Part shown: positions 16,581 through 25,961 of the stretch, in pieces
How the letters are laid out: each line of letters starts with the position of its first letter
Position numbering within the stretch: position 1 is the stretch's first letter
Origin: Caulobacter endophyticus
GTDB taxonomy: Bacteria > Pseudomonadota > Alphaproteobacteria > Caulobacterales > Caulobacteraceae
Direction of reading: 5' to 3'
Assembly: GCF_003116815.1 (NCBI RefSeq)
Contig: NZ_QDKQ01000053.1
Coordinates: forward strand, 1 to 64,000
DNA length: 64,000 nt
Notes under the pieces: generated by a model
Told to the model about the DNA's origin: nothing
Seen by the model: the letters and a program-made list of their open reading frames with translations, nothing else
Database searches by the model: none
Program-made: the position numbers and the translations under genes

Positions 16581-19484
16581 ATGACCTTCAAGACCTGGAC
16601 CCTGTGGAGCACGGCCTCGGCCGCGGTCCTGATGTCGGCGACGACGGCGATGGCCGCTCCGGCGCCCAAGCCGGCGCTGGCCATACCGGCCGGCGACCTG
16701 GCCACGGCCCTGCCGGCCTTCTCGCGCGCCACGGGCCTGCAGGTCCTGGCGGACCCGGTCCTGCTGGCCGGCAAGCGCACTCCAGGCGTGCGCGGCGAGG
16801 TCGACGCCGAGCAGGGGCTGAACCAGCTGCTGCGCGGCACCGGCCTGACCTATGTCCGCAACGGCGGCGCGGCCGTGCTGCGTCCGGCCGCCCAGAAGAT
16901 CTCGACCGCCCCGGCCCCCGCCCGCCGCGCCGAGGCCGCCGCGCCCGTCGCCGCCGCCGAACCGGCCGCCGACGACAGCGCCACGGTCGAGGAGATCGTC
17001 GTCACCGGCGGCTTCGCCAACTCGCTGGCCCGGGCGCTAGCCGACAAGCGCAAGGCCGCCAACGTCGTCGACGCCATCTCGGCCGAGGACATCGGCAAGT
17101 TCCCGTCCAACAACATCGCCGAGGCCCTGCAGCGCGTGCCGGGCGTGGCCATCACCCGCGACCGCGGCGAAGGCCTGTTCGTCCGCGTCCGGGGCCTGGG
17201 CCCCAACTTCCAGATCGTCACGCTGAACGGGCGCAGCGCCGCGGTGAACGAGAACATGCGCGACAGCGGCCAGAGCGGCCGTCAGTTCCGCTTCGACACC
17301 CTGCCGTCCGAACTGGTCGCCGGCGTCGAGGTCGGCAAGACCCCGCTGGCCTCGCTGGACGAGGGCGCCATCGGCGGCGTGGTCGACATCAAGACCTTTC
17401 GCCCCCTGAACCTGGGCAAGAACACCATCGCCGCCTCGGCCACCGCCAGCCATCCGCAGCTGGCCGGCGCCACCGACCCGCGCGTGTCGGGCCTGCTCAG
17501 CTGGGTGAACGAAGACAAGAGCTTCGGCGCGCTGCTGGCGCTCGTCTACGACCAGCGCACCCTGCGCCAGGACCGCGTGACCGGGGTCAGCTGGAGCTAC
17601 ACCGACACCTCGACCACCCTGGGCAAGAGCCTGGCGGCGCAAGGGATCAACCTCTACCCGACCGCGATCCGACCGACGCTGGAACGCGAGGATCGCGAGC
17701 GCAAGGGCCTGGTGTTCTCGGCCCAGTACCGTCCGACCGACGCCACAGAGATCACTTTCGACGCCAGCTACACCCACCTCGACGACCACTATGACGAGCT
17801 GACCTATTCGGTCGACCAGACGGTCTCGACCCTGGTTCCCGGCTCGGTCGTGGTGCGCGACGGCACGCTGGTCGGCGGCACGGTCACCTCGACCAGCCAG
17901 ATCGGCCGCGAGGTCAGCGACCTGGCCCACGACAACCTGATGCTGGCCATCAACGGCAAGCAGCGGATCGGCGAGTGGACCTTCTCGGGCGACGCGGCCT
18001 ACGCCCGCGCCTATTCGGAGACCTCCAAGCCGATCACCCGCACGCGCCTGCTGGGCGCCATCGGCCAGACGACCTTCAACATGAGCAAGGTCGACGACGA
18101 TGTCCTGCCTAGCGTCACCCTGGCCACGGCGAACCTGTCCAACCCCTCGCTGCTGCCGTTCCGCCGCATCGAGTGGCGCACCAACGACTCGCTGGATCTG
18201 GAAAAGGCCATCCAGGCCGACGCCGAGCGTCCGGTCGCGCTGGGTTCGTTCACGCGCGTGGCCTTCGGCGTGAAGTTCCGCGAGCGTGAGCGCACCTATA
18301 ATCGCGCCGACATCAACTTCACCACCAACCTGGCGGGCAAGTACTTCGACGCCAGCTACTTCGAGGCGTTCCCGGCCGGCGACTTCCTCGGCGAAGTGGG
18401 CGGCAGCCTGCCACGCACCTGGGTGATGCCCGATCCGGCGAAGTTCTGGGCCCTGGCCGACAAGACCCAGAAGGGCACCGCCCGCGCCGACCAGCGCAAC
18501 TCCTACTTCGTGTCGGAAGAGATCCTGGCCGGCTACGGCCTGACCGACATGGACACGCAGCTGTTCGGCCGTCCGCTGCGGGGCCAGTTGGGCGTGCGCG
18601 TCGCCCAGACCAAGCAGGTCTCGGCCGGCCACGCCGACAACGGCAGCGCCGCGATCCCGGTGCGCTACGAGAAGACCTATACCGACGTCCTGCCCACGGC
18701 GAACTTCGCCATGGACATTACCGACACCCTGCAAGCCCGCTTCGCGGCAGCCAAGGTGATCACCCGCCCGTCGCTGGCTGATCTCGCCCCGCGCCTGACG
18801 CTCAACTCCTCGGGCACGGTGCTGACGGCGGTCGGCGGCAATCCGCAGCTGCAGCCGTTCGAGGCCTGGCAGTACGATGCGACGCTGGAGTGGTACTTCG
18901 CTCCGGGCAGCGCCCTGGTGGCCGGCGCCTTCTACAAGGACATCACCACCTTCGTTTACAGCCAGAAGACCAACATCGTGGTCGACGGCCAGACCTACCA
19001 GCTGACCTCGCCGACCAATGGCGGGCAGGCCAGCATCAAGGGCGTGGAGCTGGCCTACCAGCACCTGTTCAAGAACCTGCCCGCGCCGTTCGACGGCCTC
19101 GGCTTCCTGGCCAACTACACCTACACCGACACCGAAGCGACCTACTCGCCGACCCTGAAGGACGAGATGGTCAATGTGGCCAAGAACAGCTTCAATCTCA
19201 CCGGCTTCTACGAGAAGGACCGCATCGCCGCCCGAGCCAGCTACAGCTGGGTGGACGACGTGCTGCAGGACGTCGGCGGCGCTGGCCTGTCGGCCCTGAA
19301 CGATGCGGCCTTCGGCTCGCTGGACGCCAGCATCAGCTACAAGATCACCGACAACATCACCGCAGCCCTCGAAGGCCAGAACCTGACCGACGCCGCTCAG
19401 TGGCAGTTCGTGAAGGGCGGCTGGTTCGGCGGCTACACCCACTACGGCCGCACCGTCAGCTTCGGCCTGCGCGCCAAGTTCTAG
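16581..19484 (+). CDS. TonB-dependent receptor with N-terminal STN signalling domain
   Basis: 967 residues, start ATG 16581. A signal peptide (LMSATTAMA) is followed by an STN/secretin-type domain at about 35-95 (IPAGDLATALPAFSRATGLQ, VLADPVLLAGKRTPGVRG), the part that talks to FecR. After a Pro/Ala linker come the TonB box (VEEIVVTGGFANSLARAL), plug (IGKFPSNNIAEALQRVPGV, FVRVRGLGPNFQIVTLNGRS) and barrel, ending TVSFGLRAKF. The ligand is unknown; the following secreted phosphatase suggests a phosphorylated organic compound. It is transcribed with the sigma/FecR pair or from its own promoter. Confidence 0.94.
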   Translation: MTFKTWTLWSTASAAVLMSATTAMAAPAPKPALAIPAGDLATALPAFSRATGLQVLADPVLLAGKRTPGVRGEVDAEQGLNQLLRGTGLTYVRNGGAAVLRPAAQKISTAPAPARRAEAAAPVAAAEPAADDSATVEEIVVTGGFANSLARALADKRKAANVVDAISAEDIGKFPSNNIAEALQRVPGVAITRDRGEGLFVRVRGLGPNFQIVTLNGRSAAVNENMRDSGQSGRQFRFDTLPSELVAGVEVGKTPLASLDEGAIGGVVDIKTFRPLNLGKNTIAASATASHPQLAGATDPRVSGLLSWVNEDKSFGALLALVYDQRTLRQDRVTGVSWSYTDTSTTLGKSLAAQGINLYPTAIRPTLEREDRERKGLVFSAQYRPTDATEITFDASYTHLDDHYDELTYSVDQTVSTLVPGSVVVRDGTLVGGTVTSTSQIGREVSDLAHDNLMLAINGKQRIGEWTFSGDAAYARAYSETSKPITRTRLLGAIGQTTFNMSKVDDDVLPSVTLATANLSNPSLLPFRRIEWRTNDSLDLEKAIQADAERPVALGSFTRVAFGVKFRERERTYNRADINFTTNLAGKYFDASYFEAFPAGDFLGEVGGSLPRTWVMPDPAKFWALADKTQKGTARADQRNSYFVSEEILAGYGLTDMDTQLFGRPLRGQLGVRVAQTKQVSAGHADNGSAAIPVRYEKTYTDVLPTANFAMDITDTLQARFAAAKVITRPSLADLAPRLTLNSSGTVLTAVGGNPQLQPFEAWQYDATLEWYFAPGSALVAGAFYKDITTFVYSQKTNIVVDGQTYQLTSPTNGGQASIKGVELAYQHLFKNLPAPFDGLGFLANYTYTDTEATYSPTLKDEMVNVAKNSFNLTGFYEKDRIAARASYSWVDDVLQDVGGAGLSALNDAAFGSLDASISYKITDNITAALEGQNLTDAAQWQFVKGGWFGGYTHYGRTVSFGLRAKF

Positions 19485-19515
19485 GCCGCGTTTCCTCTTC
19501 AAACTCCCCTCGACT

Positions 19516-19550
19516 GGCCCGCGCGCTCATCCCGCGCGGGCCTCTTTCTT
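19516..19550 (+). terminator. Hairpin with T-rich tail between receptor and phosphatase
   Basis: GGCCCGCGCG (19516-19525) pairs with CGCGCGGGCC (19533-19542) over a 7-base loop, followed by TCTTTCTTT. It is 32 bases after the receptor stop. Because it lies only 26 bases from the phosphatase start, it may attenuate rather than fully stop transcription. Confidence 0.7.
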
Positions 19551-19568
19551 TCGCAAGGAGCTTTGCCC

Positions 19569-20804
19569 ATGCGCCTTTTCGCTCGCCTGGCGCTCGTCGC
19601 CCTGGCCGTGCTTTCCGTCACGCCCGCCGCCGCCGACACCCTGGAGAAGGTGGTCGTCGTCACCCGCCACGGCGTCCGCGCCGCCATGTCCAGCCCCGAG
19701 CGTCTGGAGACGGCGACGGCCCGGCCCTGGCCGCGCTTCTCGGTTCCGGCCGGCCACCTGACGTCCAACGGCGCGGCGCTTTCCACGCTGTTTGGCGGCT
19801 ACTATCGCGATCTCTATGTGAAGCACGGCCTGCTGGCCGGCGCCGACTGCGGTCAGGTCTACTACTGGGCCAATGTCACCCAGCGCACCATCGCTACGGC
19901 CAAGGCGCTGGGGCAGGGGCTCTCGCCCGGCTGCGCCGTCACGGTCCACACCGTGGGCGAAGGCAAGGTGGACCCGATGTTCGAGCCGGTCGGGGCCGGC
20001 GTCATCAAGCCCGACGTCGCCAAGGCCCGCGCCGCCGTCGCCGGCCGGGTGGGCGGCGATCTTGCCGCCTGGAGCGCAGGTCACCGCGACGCCATCGACA
20101 GCCTCGACGAGCTACTGATGCAATGCGACGTCGCGCCTTGCCCGGCGCTTCCGGGCAAGCGCCGGGTCTTCGACGCCAAGCCCGGCTTTTCGACCGATGC
20201 TGACGCCACGATAGGCATCGAGGGGCCGGAGGCCTTCGCCTCGGGCGTGACCGAGAGCCTGCTGATGGCCTGGGCCGACGGCCAGGACTTCGCGAGCCTG
20301 GGCTGGAAGGGGCTCGATGAAGCCTCGCTGCTGCGGGTCTTCCCGCTGCACCAGGCCGAGTTCGACCTGCGACTGCGAACGCCGGAGGTGGCGCGCATCG
20401 GCGCCTCGCATCTGGCCGAGCGCGTACTGGAGACCTTGAGCGACGGTCAGGGCGCTGTTGGCGGCAAGGATGCGAAGATGGTGATGATCGTCGGCCACGA
20501 CGGCACCCTGGCGATGCTGGGTGGACTGCTGGGCCTGGACTGGGTGGCGCCGGGCTACCAGCCGGGCCAGATCGCGCCGGGCGGCGCGCTGGTGTTCGAG
20601 CGCTGGAAGCGCGACGACGGCGTCCGGGTGATCCGCGCCCGCTACACGGTGCAGACCCTCTCGCAACTGCGCGAAAAGAAGCCGCTGACCCTGGCCGCGC
20701 CGCCAGCCAGCTCGCCGATCTTCGTGCCGGGGTGCAGCGAGGCCAGCCTCGACTGCCCGCTGGACCGTTTCGACGCGGTGGTGAAGAGGGCGACGGCGCG
20801 GTAG
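19569..20804 (+). CDS. Secreted histidine acid phosphatase (phytase / glucose-1-phosphatase-like)
   Basis: 411 residues from ATG 19569, with AAGGAG eight bases upstream; an in-frame TTG at 19563 is too close to that site. A signal peptide (ALVALAVLSVTPAAA) targets it to the periplasm. The histidine-phosphatase motif is VVVVTRHGVRAAMS: the phospho-accepting His and Arg are present but the usual Pro after RHGxR is Ala. The proton-donor HD motif is IVGHDGTLAMLGG. The family cleaves phosphate from phytate, glucose-1-phosphate and similar esters. Next to an ECF/FecR/TonB receptor set, it probably processes the imported compound. The exact substrate is not readable. Confidence 0.88.
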   Translation: MRLFARLALVALAVLSVTPAAADTLEKVVVVTRHGVRAAMSSPERLETATARPWPRFSVPAGHLTSNGAALSTLFGGYYRDLYVKHGLLAGADCGQVYYWANVTQRTIATAKALGQGLSPGCAVTVHTVGEGKVDPMFEPVGAGVIKPDVAKARAAVAGRVGGDLAAWSAGHRDAIDSLDELLMQCDVAPCPALPGKRRVFDAKPGFSTDADATIGIEGPEAFASGVTESLLMAWADGQDFASLGWKGLDEASLLRVFPLHQAEFDLRLRTPEVARIGASHLAERVLETLSDGQGAVGGKDAKMVMIVGHDGTLAMLGGLLGLDWVAPGYQPGQIAPGGALVFERWKRDDGVRVIRARYTVQTLSQLREKKPLTLAAPPASSPIFVPGCSEASLDCPLDRFDAVVKRATAR

Positions 20805-20827
20805 GCGCTGGCTGTGCAGAAGAGGCC

Positions 20828-20935
20828 TTGCGTCCTTCGAGGCTGGCCTGTCGCCTCGCGCCTCAGGATGAGAATCTCATTGCAGAGAAGCTCCTCATCC
20901 TGAGGCGCCCGCTTAGCGGGCCTCGAAAGACGCAA
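20828..20935. repeat. Large imperfect palindrome (REP-like), about 108 bp
   Basis: TTGCGTCCTTCGAGGC at the left is mirrored by GCCTCGAAAGACGCAA at the right (imperfect outer arms), and GCGCCTCAGGATGAG (20858-20872) is mirrored by CTCATCCTGAGGCGC (20894-20908). Together they form a large hairpin between two convergent genes, where it could act as a bidirectional terminator. The TCAGGATGAG core also appears at 27165-27174, so this is a dispersed intergenic repeat type. Confidence 0.75.
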
Positions 20936-20941
20936 CGCGCC

Positions 20942-22495
20942 TCAATGCACCGCTGACGTATCAGCCACCCGCGTCGGCTTCGGAGCCAGCCAGACGACCG
21001 TCGCGGCGACGACAAACAGCACGGCCATGGCCATGAACACCTGGTTGGTGGCCAGCATCACGCCCTGGCTCTGGACCATGTTGTCCAGCGTGCCGCGCGC
21101 CTGGTCGGCGCTCATGCCCAGGCCCTTCAGCTGGTCCATCGTGCCCTGCGCGCCGTTCAGCACGCCTGACAGTTCGTTGTGGTTACGGCTGGCGCCGTCG
21201 GCCCACACCGTGGTCACCACCGAGGTCGCAAACGCCCCCGACAGCGTCCGGCAGAAGTTCATCAGGCCCGCGGCGCTGGCGGTTTCCTCGACCCTGACGC
21301 TGGCTAGGGCCAGGGCGGTCACCGGCACGAAGAAGAACGGCATGCCGAAGCCCTGGAACAGCAGCCAGTGGGCGATGTCGAAATAGCCCATCTGCTGGTT
21401 GGCCTGTGCTCGGAAGAAGGTCATCACCGCCATCCAGATCAGGCCCAGGAACACCAGCTTGCGGGCGTCGAACTTGGCCGACATGCCGGCCGCCAGCGGC
21501 GCGACCATGACGGCGGTGACGCCCAGCAAGGCCGAGACGTAGCCGGCCCAGGTGGCCGTGTAGCCCATGTTCTGCTGCAGCCAGAGCGGGTTGAGCACAT
21601 TGATCCCGAAGAACGCCCCGAAGGCCACGCTGAGGGTTATGACCGCCGCTGTGTAGCCCCGGTGGCGGAAGACCCTCAGGTCGACGATCGGATTCTCCTC
21701 GGTCAGCTCCCAGATCAGGAAGGCCGCGAAACCGACGGCCGCGACGATGGCCAGGCCGATGATCATCGGCGAGGCGAACCAGTCGTGCTCCTTGCCGAGA
21801 TCCAGCATGATCTGCAGCGCGCCGACCCAGACCACCAGCAGGCCAAGGCCCACCAGATCGACCTTCGCGCGGGCCAGCGGCGTCTCATGGCCCTTGAGCA
21901 GGTTCCAGGCGAACCAGGCGCAGGCGATGGCGATCGGCACGTTGATCCAGAAGATGAAGGCCCAGCCGACGCTGTCGCACAGCGCGCCCCCCAGGATCGG
22001 CCCGAGGATCGGGGCGATCAGGGTGGTCATGGCCCACAGGCCCGTGGCGGCCGCGGCCTTCTCCTTGGGAAAGACGCGCAGCAGCAGGGTCTGCGACAGC
22101 GGCATCAGCGGGCCGCCGCAGGCGCCCTGCAGGATGCGGAACAGCACCAGGAAGCCCAGCGACGGCGCCAGGCCGCACAGGAACGAGAAGATCCCGAACC
22201 CGATCATGCCGAAGACGAACACCCGCACCGCGCCGAAGCGGGCCGACAGCCAGCCGGTCAGCGGCACGACCACGGCCTCGGCCACGGCGTAGGAGGTGAT
22301 CACCCAGGTGCCCTGGCTGGGCGAGACGCCCAGGGCGCCGGCGATGTTCGACACCGAGACATTGGCGATGGTGGTGTCGAGCACCACCAGGAAGTTGGCG
22401 GCGGCCAGGATCAGGCCGGCGAAGATCATCGCCGGCCCGCTGAGCGGCGCGGGTTCGGACGCCGCCCTTGCGGGGGCGGCTTGAGCGCTGGCCAT
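20942..22495 (-). CDS. EmrB-like DHA2 drug efflux permease (MFS)
   Basis: 517 residues with about 14 predicted membrane helices. Helix 1 carries LVVLDTTIANVSVSNIAG, the DHA2 motif D1 (LDxTxxNVAxP-like), and the loop after it has TWVITSYAVAEAVVVPLTGW; motif A reads GWLSARFGAVRVFV. It exports toxic or hydrophobic compounds using the proton gradient, with the membrane-fusion protein and outer-membrane channel encoded just upstream. It is the third gene of the operon nodT-like, emrA-like, emrB-like; the gap to the fusion protein gene is 24 bp. Confidence 0.94.
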   Translation of the reverse strand: MASAQAAPARAASEPAPLSGPAMIFAGLILAAANFLVVLDTTIANVSVSNIAGALGVSPSQGTWVITSYAVAEAVVVPLTGWLSARFGAVRVFVFGMIGFGIFSFLCGLAPSLGFLVLFRILQGACGGPLMPLSQTLLLRVFPKEKAAAATGLWAMTTLIAPILGPILGGALCDSVGWAFIFWINVPIAIACAWFAWNLLKGHETPLARAKVDLVGLGLLVVWVGALQIMLDLGKEHDWFASPMIIGLAIVAAVGFAAFLIWELTEENPIVDLRVFRHRGYTAAVITLSVAFGAFFGINVLNPLWLQQNMGYTATWAGYVSALLGVTAVMVAPLAAGMSAKFDARKLVFLGLIWMAVMTFFRAQANQQMGYFDIAHWLLFQGFGMPFFFVPVTALALASVRVEETASAAGLMNFCRTLSGAFATSVVTTVWADGASRNHNELSGVLNGAQGTMDQLKGLGMSADQARGTLDNMVQSQGVMLATNQVFMAMAVLFVVAATVVWLAPKPTRVADTSAVH

Positions 22496-22519
22496 GACGG
22501 CGGTCCTTGCTGCTCGGGT

Positions 22520-23680
22520 TTAGCCGCGGGTATCGATCGTGGCCTTCATCGAAAGACCGACGCGCAGCGGGTGGGCCTTCAGGTCGGCCGGATCGATGGC
22601 GACACGCACGGGCAGGCGCTGAACCACCTTGATCCAGTTGCCGGTGGCGTTCTGGGCCGGGATCAGGGCGAAGGCCGCCCCGGTGCCGCCCGACAGGCCG
22701 GCGACCTTGCCGTGGTAGGTGACCGAATTGCCGTAGAGGTCGGCGGTCAGCTCGACCGGCTGGCCGATCTTGACCTTGCGCAGCTGGCCTTCCTTGAAGT
22801 TGGCGTCGACATAGGCCGCGGCGATCGGCACCACCTGCATCACCGGCGTGCCGGCGGCGACGCGCTGGCCGACCTGCACGGCGCGCTTGGCCACCACGCC
22901 GTCGATCGGCGCGCGGATGACGGTGCGCGACAGATCCAGCTGCGCCTGCTCGAACTTGGCGCGGGCGGCGGCGACTTCGGGGTTGGTGTCGACGGTCGTT
23001 CCGTCGGTCAGCACGGCGTTGGCGGCCAGCGAGCCGGCGGCGGCGGCGCGGTTGGCCTGGGCCTGCGCTTGAGAGGCCTTGGCCGAGGCGAAGGCGGCTT
23101 GGGCGTTGGCGAAGGCGTTCTGGGCGCGGGTCAGTTCGTCGCCCGACACGGCGCCGGTGGCGGCCAGGGCCTTGCGGCGCTCCAGGTCGACGCGGGCGCG
23201 ATCCAGGTCGGCCTGGGCCGAGGTCAGGCTTGCGGCGGCGCGGGCCTGGTCGGCGTCGCGGGCGGCGATCTGGGCCGACAGGCTCTGGTCGGTGGCCAGA
23301 TAGCCGCGCACCCGGCGCTCGGCGCGGGCCAGATCGGCCTGGGCCGAGGCCAGGGCGATGCGGGCGTCGCTGTCGTCCAGCACGACCAGCACGTCGCCGG
23401 CCTTCACCACCTGCGTGTCGTGGACGGCGACGCTGCGCACCGGGCCGCCGACCAGCGGCGTCACCTGGGCAACATCGGCGCCGACATAGGCGTTGTCGGT
23501 CTCGACATGGTGGGAGCCCACGAGGGCGTAATAGGCGCCATAGCTGGCGCCGGCGATCAGGACGACGGCGGCCAGGCCGAGGAACAGCTTCTTTCGCTTG
23601 GCGCCGGCGGCGGCCTTGGCGGTGGCCGCCTTCTTGGCGTCCTGGGCGGGGGCGTCGGCGGAGGCTTCGGAATCGTACAT
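22520..23680 (-). CDS. EmrA/HlyD-family membrane fusion protein
   Basis: 386 residues. A short cytoplasmic Lys/Ala-rich N-terminus precedes one membrane helix (LFLGLAAVVLIAGASYGAYY). Then comes the biotinyl-lipoyl-like half (VETDNAYVGADVAQVTPLVG, GDVLVVLDDSDARIAL), a long coiled-coil hairpin rich in Ala and Gln (about 110-240), the second lipoyl half (LSRTVIRAPIDGVVAKRAVQ) and a beta-barrel. It joins the inner-membrane pump to the outer-membrane channel. The gap to the NodT-like gene upstream is 23 bp. Confidence 0.94.
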   Translation of the reverse strand: MYDSEASADAPAQDAKKAATAKAAAGAKRKKLFLGLAAVVLIAGASYGAYYALVGSHHVETDNAYVGADVAQVTPLVGGPVRSVAVHDTQVVKAGDVLVVLDDSDARIALASAQADLARAERRVRGYLATDQSLSAQIAARDADQARAAASLTSAQADLDRARVDLERRKALAATGAVSGDELTRAQNAFANAQAAFASAKASQAQAQANRAAAAGSLAANAVLTDGTTVDTNPEVAAARAKFEQAQLDLSRTVIRAPIDGVVAKRAVQVGQRVAAGTPVMQVVPIAAAYVDANFKEGQLRKVKIGQPVELTADLYGNSVTYHGKVAGLSGGTGAAFALIPAQNATGNWIKVVQRLPVRVAIDPADLKAHPLRVGLSMKATIDTRG

Positions 23681-23703
23681 GGGGGAGGGCTCCGGGAAAC
23701 GGG

Positions 23704-25143
23704 TCAGGCGGCGCGGTAGCCGCCGCCGAGGGCGCGCACGAGCGCCACGTCGAGGGTGAAGGCGCGGGTCTCGAGGTCGGCGAGCGTCCGCTGATTGGCG
23801 ATAAGGGCGTCCTCGGCGGTGAGGACCTCCAGGTAGGTGGCCAGGCCCCCGCGGTAGCGCTGCAGGGCGATGTCGTGGGCGGCCGACGAGGCGGCGACGG
23901 CCTTGCGGGTCTCGCCGAGGCGGGCGTCGAGGGCGCGGGCGCTGACGGCGGCGTCGGCGACGTCTTTCAGGGCCTGGGCCAGGGTCCCATTGTAGCTGGC
24001 CACGGCGGCGTCGTAGTCGGCCGCGGCGCCGCGATAGTTGGCCCGCAGCGCGCCGCCCTGAAAGATCGGCAGGCGCACGGCCGGGCCGATCGAGCCGATC
24101 CGCGAGCCGCCCTTGGTCAGCAGGTCGAGACCGAGCGACTGCTGGCCGAAATAGGCCGACAGGTCGACGTTGGGATAGAACTCGGCCCTGGCCTGCTTGA
24201 TCGACTGGCCGGCGGCCTCGGCGCGCAGGCGGGCGGCGAGCACGTCGGGCCGGCGGCCGATCAGGTCGGCCGACAGGTTGGCCGGCAGGCCAAAGGCTTT
24301 CAGCGTCCCCACCTTGGGACGATCGATGGAAAGCCCCCGGTCGGGGCCGGCGCCCAGCAGGGCGGCGAGGCGATTGCGGGTCAGTCCGACGGCTTCGTCG
24401 GCGGCGGCCAGCTGGGCGCGGGCCAAGGCCAGGGCGGCCTTCGACTGTTCGGTAGAGCCCTTGTTCTCCAGGCCGTTGGCGGTGCGGTCGACGGTCAGCC
24501 GGGCCGTCTGCTCACGGGTCTTCACCGCGTCGGCGGCGGCGTCTCGGTCAGCAAACAGCTGAGCCAGATCCGCATAGGCGGCCGCGACGCTGGTCGACAG
24601 GATGAGGCGCGCCTCGGCGGCGTCGGCCTTGGAAGCTTCCGCCTGCGAAGTCGCGGCGGCGAGAGCCGCGCGGTTCTTGCCGAAGAAGTCGAGCTCCCAG
24701 GCGAAGTCGAGCGTGGCGCGGCCGGTGTCGTTGTAGCCCTGGGGCACGAAGGCGGCCGGGATGCCGTTGTTGTAGCTCTGCTTGACCGAGGCGTAGGTCG
24801 CGCCGGCGCTGAGGCTGGGCAGCGTGGCCGAGCGGGCCTGGCCGGCCAGGGCTTGCGCCTTGCGGACACGAGCTTCGGCGGCGGCCAGGTCGGGCGAGCC
24901 GGCCAGGGCCTCGTCGATCAGGGCGTCGAGCTGGGCGTCGCCATAGGCGGTCCACCAGCGGTCGGTCGGCCAGTCGGCGGCGGGCGCAGCCAGGCTCTCT
25001 TGCGAGGCATAGGCGTCGGGCGCCTTGAGCGCCTGGGCCGGCGGCAGCTTGGGCACGGCCGCGCAGCCCGCCAGGGCCGTGGTCGCCAGTAGGCCCGCCA
25101 GGGCCAGTTTAAGGGGGGAAGTCCGGGGGAGGGCGTTTGCCAT
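23704..25143 (-). CDS. NodT-family outer-membrane efflux lipoprotein
   Basis: 479 residues. The signal ends in a lipobox (TALAGC), so the protein is a lipoprotein of the TolC/NodT class. Two outer-membrane-efflux repeats are seen, with LIDEALAGSPDLAAAEARVR and AALLGAGPDRGLSIDRP in the first and LSADLIGRRPDVLAARLRAE in the second; the PDVLAA element is typical. It is the first gene of the efflux operon and lies divergent to the TetR gene across a short promoter region that has two inverted repeats. It forms the outer-membrane exit duct. Confidence 0.94.
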   Translation of the reverse strand: MANALPRTSPLKLALAGLLATTALAGCAAVPKLPPAQALKAPDAYASQESLAAPAADWPTDRWWTAYGDAQLDALIDEALAGSPDLAAAEARVRKAQALAGQARSATLPSLSAGATYASVKQSYNNGIPAAFVPQGYNDTGRATLDFAWELDFFGKNRAALAAATSQAEASKADAAEARLILSTSVAAAYADLAQLFADRDAAADAVKTREQTARLTVDRTANGLENKGSTEQSKAALALARAQLAAADEAVGLTRNRLAALLGAGPDRGLSIDRPKVGTLKAFGLPANLSADLIGRRPDVLAARLRAEAAGQSIKQARAEFYPNVDLSAYFGQQSLGLDLLTKGGSRIGSIGPAVRLPIFQGGALRANYRGAAADYDAAVASYNGTLAQALKDVADAAVSARALDARLGETRKAVAASSAAHDIALQRYRGGLATYLEVLTAEDALIANQRTLADLETRAFTLDVALVRALGGGYRAA

Positions 25144-25162
25144 CGGATTTGCTCGATATCAA

Positions 25163-25208
25163 ACCGTACAGGACGGTCCAAATATAACTTGACGTGACGA
25201 CGTCAAGT
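25163..25208. promoter_or_regulatory. Two inverted repeats in the nodT/tetR divergent promoter region
   Basis: ACTTGACGT (25187-25195) and ACGTCAAGT (25200-25208) form an exact 9-bp inverted repeat with a 4-base spacer. The first arm contains a -35-like TTGACG toward the TetR gene. A second element, ACCGT-ACAGG-ACGGT (25163-25177), is a 5-bp inverted repeat nearer the efflux operon start. Either is a good candidate operator for the TetR protein encoded next door, which would couple its own expression with that of the pump. Confidence 0.65.
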
Positions 25209-25281
25209 GAAAAGTGTACGGTCTGGTCCAGAAAACGCCTGGGCCTGGTTAACGGGCCGATCGGAGCCGGGAGGAGGGCGC

Positions 25282-25896
25282 GTGCGCGTCAAGACCGAGG
25301 AAAAGCGCAAGTGCATTCTGGAAGCGGCCAAGGCCGTGTTCCTGGAGCGTGGCTTCCTGGGGGCGAGCATGGCCGAGGTGTCCGCCCGCGCCGGCGGCTC
25401 CAAGCAGACGCTCTACAGCTACTTCGCTTCCAAGGACGATCTGTTCGTCGCCACCATGCTGGAGAAGGGCGCCCAGATCATCGATCCGGTGTTCTCGACC
25501 TTCGAAACCGAGAATGACCTTCGCTCCGCGCTCAGCCGCTTCGGCCGCGTCTTCCTGGAATTCGTTTCGAGCGAGGAGGTGCTGGCCTTCCGTCGCATGA
25601 TCATCGCCGAGGGCGCGCGCTCCAATCTCGGCAAGCTGTTCTTCGAGAACGGTCCCCGGCGCGGCTGGACGCGGATGACCACCCGCTTCGAGTGGTTCAT
25701 GGAGCAGGGGCAGATGAGGCGCGTCGACCCCTGGAGGGCCGCCATGCACTTCCAGGCGCTGTGCGAGTCCGGCGCCTTTTATCGCCTGCTCGAGGGAGTT
25801 TTGCCCGAGCTGTCGCCCGAGATGATCGACGAGGCGGTCGACGCGGCGGTCGACGTCTTCATGCGCGCCTATGGATTGGAGGCGGCCGACGGTTGA
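25282..25896 (+). CDS. TetR-family regulator of the efflux operon
   Basis: 204 residues from GTG 25282, chosen because GGAGG (25272-25276) is five bases upstream; a longer frame to 25207 runs through the operator and is unlikely. The DNA-binding domain is typical: ILEAAKAVFLERGFLGASMA and EVSARAGGSKQTLYSYFASK, then a ligand-binding helical domain including FEWFMEQGQMRRVDPWRAAM. It is divergent to the NodT-EmrAB operon, so it is probably the drug-responsive repressor of the pump. Confidence 0.93.
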   Translation: MRVKTEEKRKCILEAAKAVFLERGFLGASMAEVSARAGGSKQTLYSYFASKDDLFVATMLEKGAQIIDPVFSTFETENDLRSALSRFGRVFLEFVSSEEVLAFRRMIIAEGARSNLGKLFFENGPRRGWTRMTTRFEWFMEQGQMRRVDPWRAAMHFQALCESGAFYRLLEGVLPELSPEMIDEAVDAAVDVFMRAYGLEAADG

Positions 25897-25961
25897 TCGC
25901 CGCCTTGCGTCGGGCACGATCCCGCGCAAATCTTCCCTCGTGAGTTGATGGCGGGGCGAGC

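Noticed and set aside
17037..19502. Minus-strand open frame (821 codons) opposite the STN receptor
   Set aside because: Shadow frame of the same type; no motifs.
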